NCBI GenBank assembly: GCA_001871235.1
Contig: MNUV01000048.1
Coordinates: forward strand, 1 to 7,587
Reading direction: 5' to 3'
DNA length: 7,587 bases
Origin: Candidatus Falkowbacteria bacterium CG1_02_41_21
Lineage (GTDB): Bacteria; Patescibacteriota; Patescibacteriia; Patescibacteriales; UBA12465
Below are positions 6,271 to 7,587 of the stretch, piece by piece. Every line of letters starts with the position of its first letter. Positions within the stretch are counted from its first letter, which is position 1. The notes below the pieces were generated by a model, which saw only the letters and a program-made list of their open reading frames with translations, had not been told where the DNA came from and ran no database searches. The position numbers were made by a program, and so were the translations under genes.

Positions 6271-7362
6271 TTAACTGGCCCGTTTGTATTTAGCCCTCAG
6301 ACTGTTTAACTGATTTCGGCTGATTATTCCATCATTTTGTAGTCTACCAACAACAATCCCAACACTAACTCCTATTTTTTGAGCAAAAACGTTCAATAAA
6401 TCAACATTTTTATATACTCTAAAACTATTCAAAAAAGATTCAAACTTATCCTTTGGTATAAGTATATTCGAAGCAAACTCATCAGCCTGGGTTTCCTGTT
6501 CTTTGTTGTAATCATCTTCCACAAAATCAACATAAATATCCTTCTTTCTATGGAGCAACAAATGTCCAATTTCATGGAACAAGGAAAACCAAAAAATATC
6601 AGCATATTTCCCCCGAATACTCATCTGGATCAAGGCTTTTTTAGGAGAAATCCATCTGGTAACACCATTGATTGGGGCATTTTTTAAATTTTTTAAAACA
6701 ACCAAGACAACCCCGCAATCAGCCAGAATTTTGGCTATCTTCGGTATAAAATCTTGGGGGCTACTTAATATTAAGGACCTGATATCGGGCAAACTATCCT
6801 TAAGTTTTTTTTCATCAAAATCTTTTGTTTCAATTTTCTGAGACTCTAATACGCCCTTCCTCAACCAAGATGTAATGGCCTCCGTGGAATATCCCCTCTT
6901 GGCAGAAATTCTATATTGAGCGCCAACGGCAAAAATATTTTTTTCAATAATATTTTTCAAAGATATAACACCAAAAAAATTAAGCAAAGATTGGACAATG
7001 TCTTTAGTCTCATTATTACGCGGGATCCATCCTAATTTAGCCATCTCTTTATAGGGATATTTTTCCGAAATTTTAAATTCAGCTCTCAAATTTTCTTCAA
7101 AATTAAAGCGCGCTAAGGATAATTGATAGTTACTTTCTAAATTTAACCAAAAACTGGCCGGAACAGAGAAAACGCCCTCTAACTGGATGGCGGTATCCGG
7201 AGTAATGCTTGACTTGCCCTTGATTATCTCATTAATTGTTTTTAGCGGTCTCCCCATTCTATCCGCTAATTCTGCCTGAGTCATACCTTTTTCAAATAAA
7301 AGATCAACTAAAGTTTCGCCCGGAAAAATTAGAACTTGACTAACATTTTTATTAATAGTCAT
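6271..7362 (-). CDS. HigA-like HTH fused to ImmA/IrrE-family zinc metallopeptidase
   Basis: A 363-residue two-domain protein. Residues about 12-80 are a HigA-type Xre helix-turn-helix (PGETLVDLLFEKGMTQAELA, then KTINEIIKGKSSITPDTAIQL and SFWLNLESNYQ). The C-terminal half is an ImmA/IrrE (DUF955) peptidase with the zinc motif HEIGH at 263-267 and a downstream ETQADEFASNILIP, in which Glu290 is the expected third ligand. It ends with VFAQKIGVSVGIVVGRLQNDG, a segment usual in this class. Relatives are repressor/antitoxin-like regulators; separate ImmA or IrrE enzymes cleave partner repressors. Here both functions share one chain, and length matches the fused family. No HigB-type toxin gene is visible next to it in the window; a transposase end lies only 16 bases upstream. 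The gene is visibly more AT-rich than the operon downstream, consistent with transfer. Confidence 0.87.
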   Translation of the reverse strand: MTINKNVSQVLIFPGETLVDLLFEKGMTQAELADRMGRPLKTINEIIKGKSSITPDTAIQLEGVFSVPASFWLNLESNYQLSLARFNFEENLRAEFKISEKYPYKEMAKLGWIPRNNETKDIVQSLLNFFGVISLKNIIEKNIFAVGAQYRISAKRGYSTEAITSWLRKGVLESQKIETKDFDEKKLKDSLPDIRSLILSSPQDFIPKIAKILADCGVVLVVLKNLKNAPINGVTRWISPKKALIQMSIRGKYADIFWFSLFHEIGHLLLHRKKDIYVDFVEDDYNKEQETQADEFASNILIPKDKFESFLNSFRVYKNVDLLNVFAQKIGVSVGIVVGRLQNDGIISRNQLNSLRAKYKRAS

Positions 7363-7378
7363 ATATGGGATGTGTGAA

Positions 7379-7585
7379 TTAATTATGTTGAAAATTGTTA
7401 ATCTTTTTGTTGTTGCAAGTAATGCTAAATTTAGTTCTGGTTAAGGCCACGGAACGCGACTGAAGTGATTTAGAGGTTCTCTGATATTTACATCTGTCTC
7501 TGATTATATTATTAAAAGATTCCATGCAGTTAGTGGTGTTAGGCAAATTTAGTTCCGGGTAATTAATATAATTTCTGAACTCAGT
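7379..7585 (-). CDS. C-terminal end of a DDE-type transposase, partial at window edge (possibly degenerate)
   Basis: The minus strand is open from the right edge of the window to a TAA at 7381-7379, giving 68 residues with no internal stop. The segment YPELNLPNTTNCMESFNN followed by IIRDRCKYQRTSKSLQS matches the pattern (L/I)PxTTNxxEx(F/N)...R at the end of many DDE/MULE-type transposase domains, where the Glu is the last catalytic acid. The final stretch of about 25 residues after SLQS looks less typical, so a frameshift or a remnant is possible. The stop lies 16 bases before the start of the HTH-peptidase gene. No terminal inverted repeat is visible in the space after the stop. The insertion sequence family cannot be assigned from this fragment. 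Confidence 0.55.
   Translation of the reverse strand, partial: TEFRNYINYPELNLPNTTNCMESFNNIIRDRCKYQRTSKSLQSRSVALTRTKFSITCNNKKINNFQHN
7427..7444. repeat. 18-bp imperfect direct repeat, copy 1
   Basis: AAATTTAGTTCTGGTTAA on the plus strand, matching copy 2 (7545-7562) at 16 of 18 bases. It lies within the transposase 3' end, 118 bases from the second copy. The two copies fall in different reading frames of the transposase strand. Confidence 0.6.
7545..7562. repeat. 18-bp imperfect direct repeat, copy 2
   Basis: AAATTTAGTTCCGGGTAA on the plus strand, differing from copy 1 at two positions. On the minus strand this copy encodes the YPELNL segment just before the TTN..E motif of the transposase fragment. 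Confidence 0.6.
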
Positions 7586-7587
7586 TA

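Noticed and set aside
7385..7562. Two tiny plus-strand frames both ending KFSSG-stop
   Set aside because: The shared ending is just the direct repeat read on the other strand, antisense to the transposase fragment; no sign of real small proteins.
7427..7562. CRISPR-like array from the direct repeat
   Set aside because: Only two imperfect copies, 118 bases apart, overlapping a coding frame and without palindromic structure or regular spacers.

Overview
The window looks like a chromosomal segment of a low-GC, ultrasmall-type bacterium, most likely Patescibacteria (Candidate Phyla Radiation, perhaps a Parcubacteria-like lineage). The reasons are inferential. Genes are packed with gaps of 1-9 bases and Shine-Dalgarno sequences are almost absent. 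There is also a two-helix VirB2-like pilin with a Cys-Cys tail, and a membrane-anchored RodZ-like helix-turn-helix protein, a combination I associate with that group. No marker gene (rRNA, ribosomal protein) is present to confirm this.

Left third (1-2566, plus strand): a three-gene glycoconjugate cassette. A polytopic GT-C type glycosyltransferase enters from outside the window. It is followed after 1 base by a class I SAM methyltransferase, and then, again after 1 base, by a soluble GT2 enzyme of the polyprenol-phosphate hexose synthase type. The GT2 would charge a lipid carrier with sugar on the cytoplasmic side. The GT-C enzyme would use such a lipid-linked donor on the outer face of the membrane. 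The cassette ends at a perfect 12-bp stem terminator (2565-2592) that can serve both strands.

Middle (2614-6194, minus strand): a five-gene operon read from a strong extended -10 promoter near 6220. In transcription order it encodes a sugar-type ABC solute-binding lipoprotein, a VirB2-like pilin with a six-cysteine tail, a RodZ-like HTH-TM-Ig-like protein, a small SAM methyltransferase and a three-helix membrane protein. All gaps are 3-9 bases. No permease or ATPase accompanies the binding protein, so the operon looks more like a cell-surface assembly than a standard importer. This is the least explained part of the window.

Right end (6271-7587, minus strand): a HigA-like HTH fused to an ImmA/IrrE zinc peptidase, visibly more AT-rich than the operon beside it. 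Immediately upstream lies the C-terminal end of what looks like a DDE transposase, which runs out of the window. An 18-base imperfect direct repeat sits within this transposase segment. This end appears to be the edge of a mobile or decaying island.
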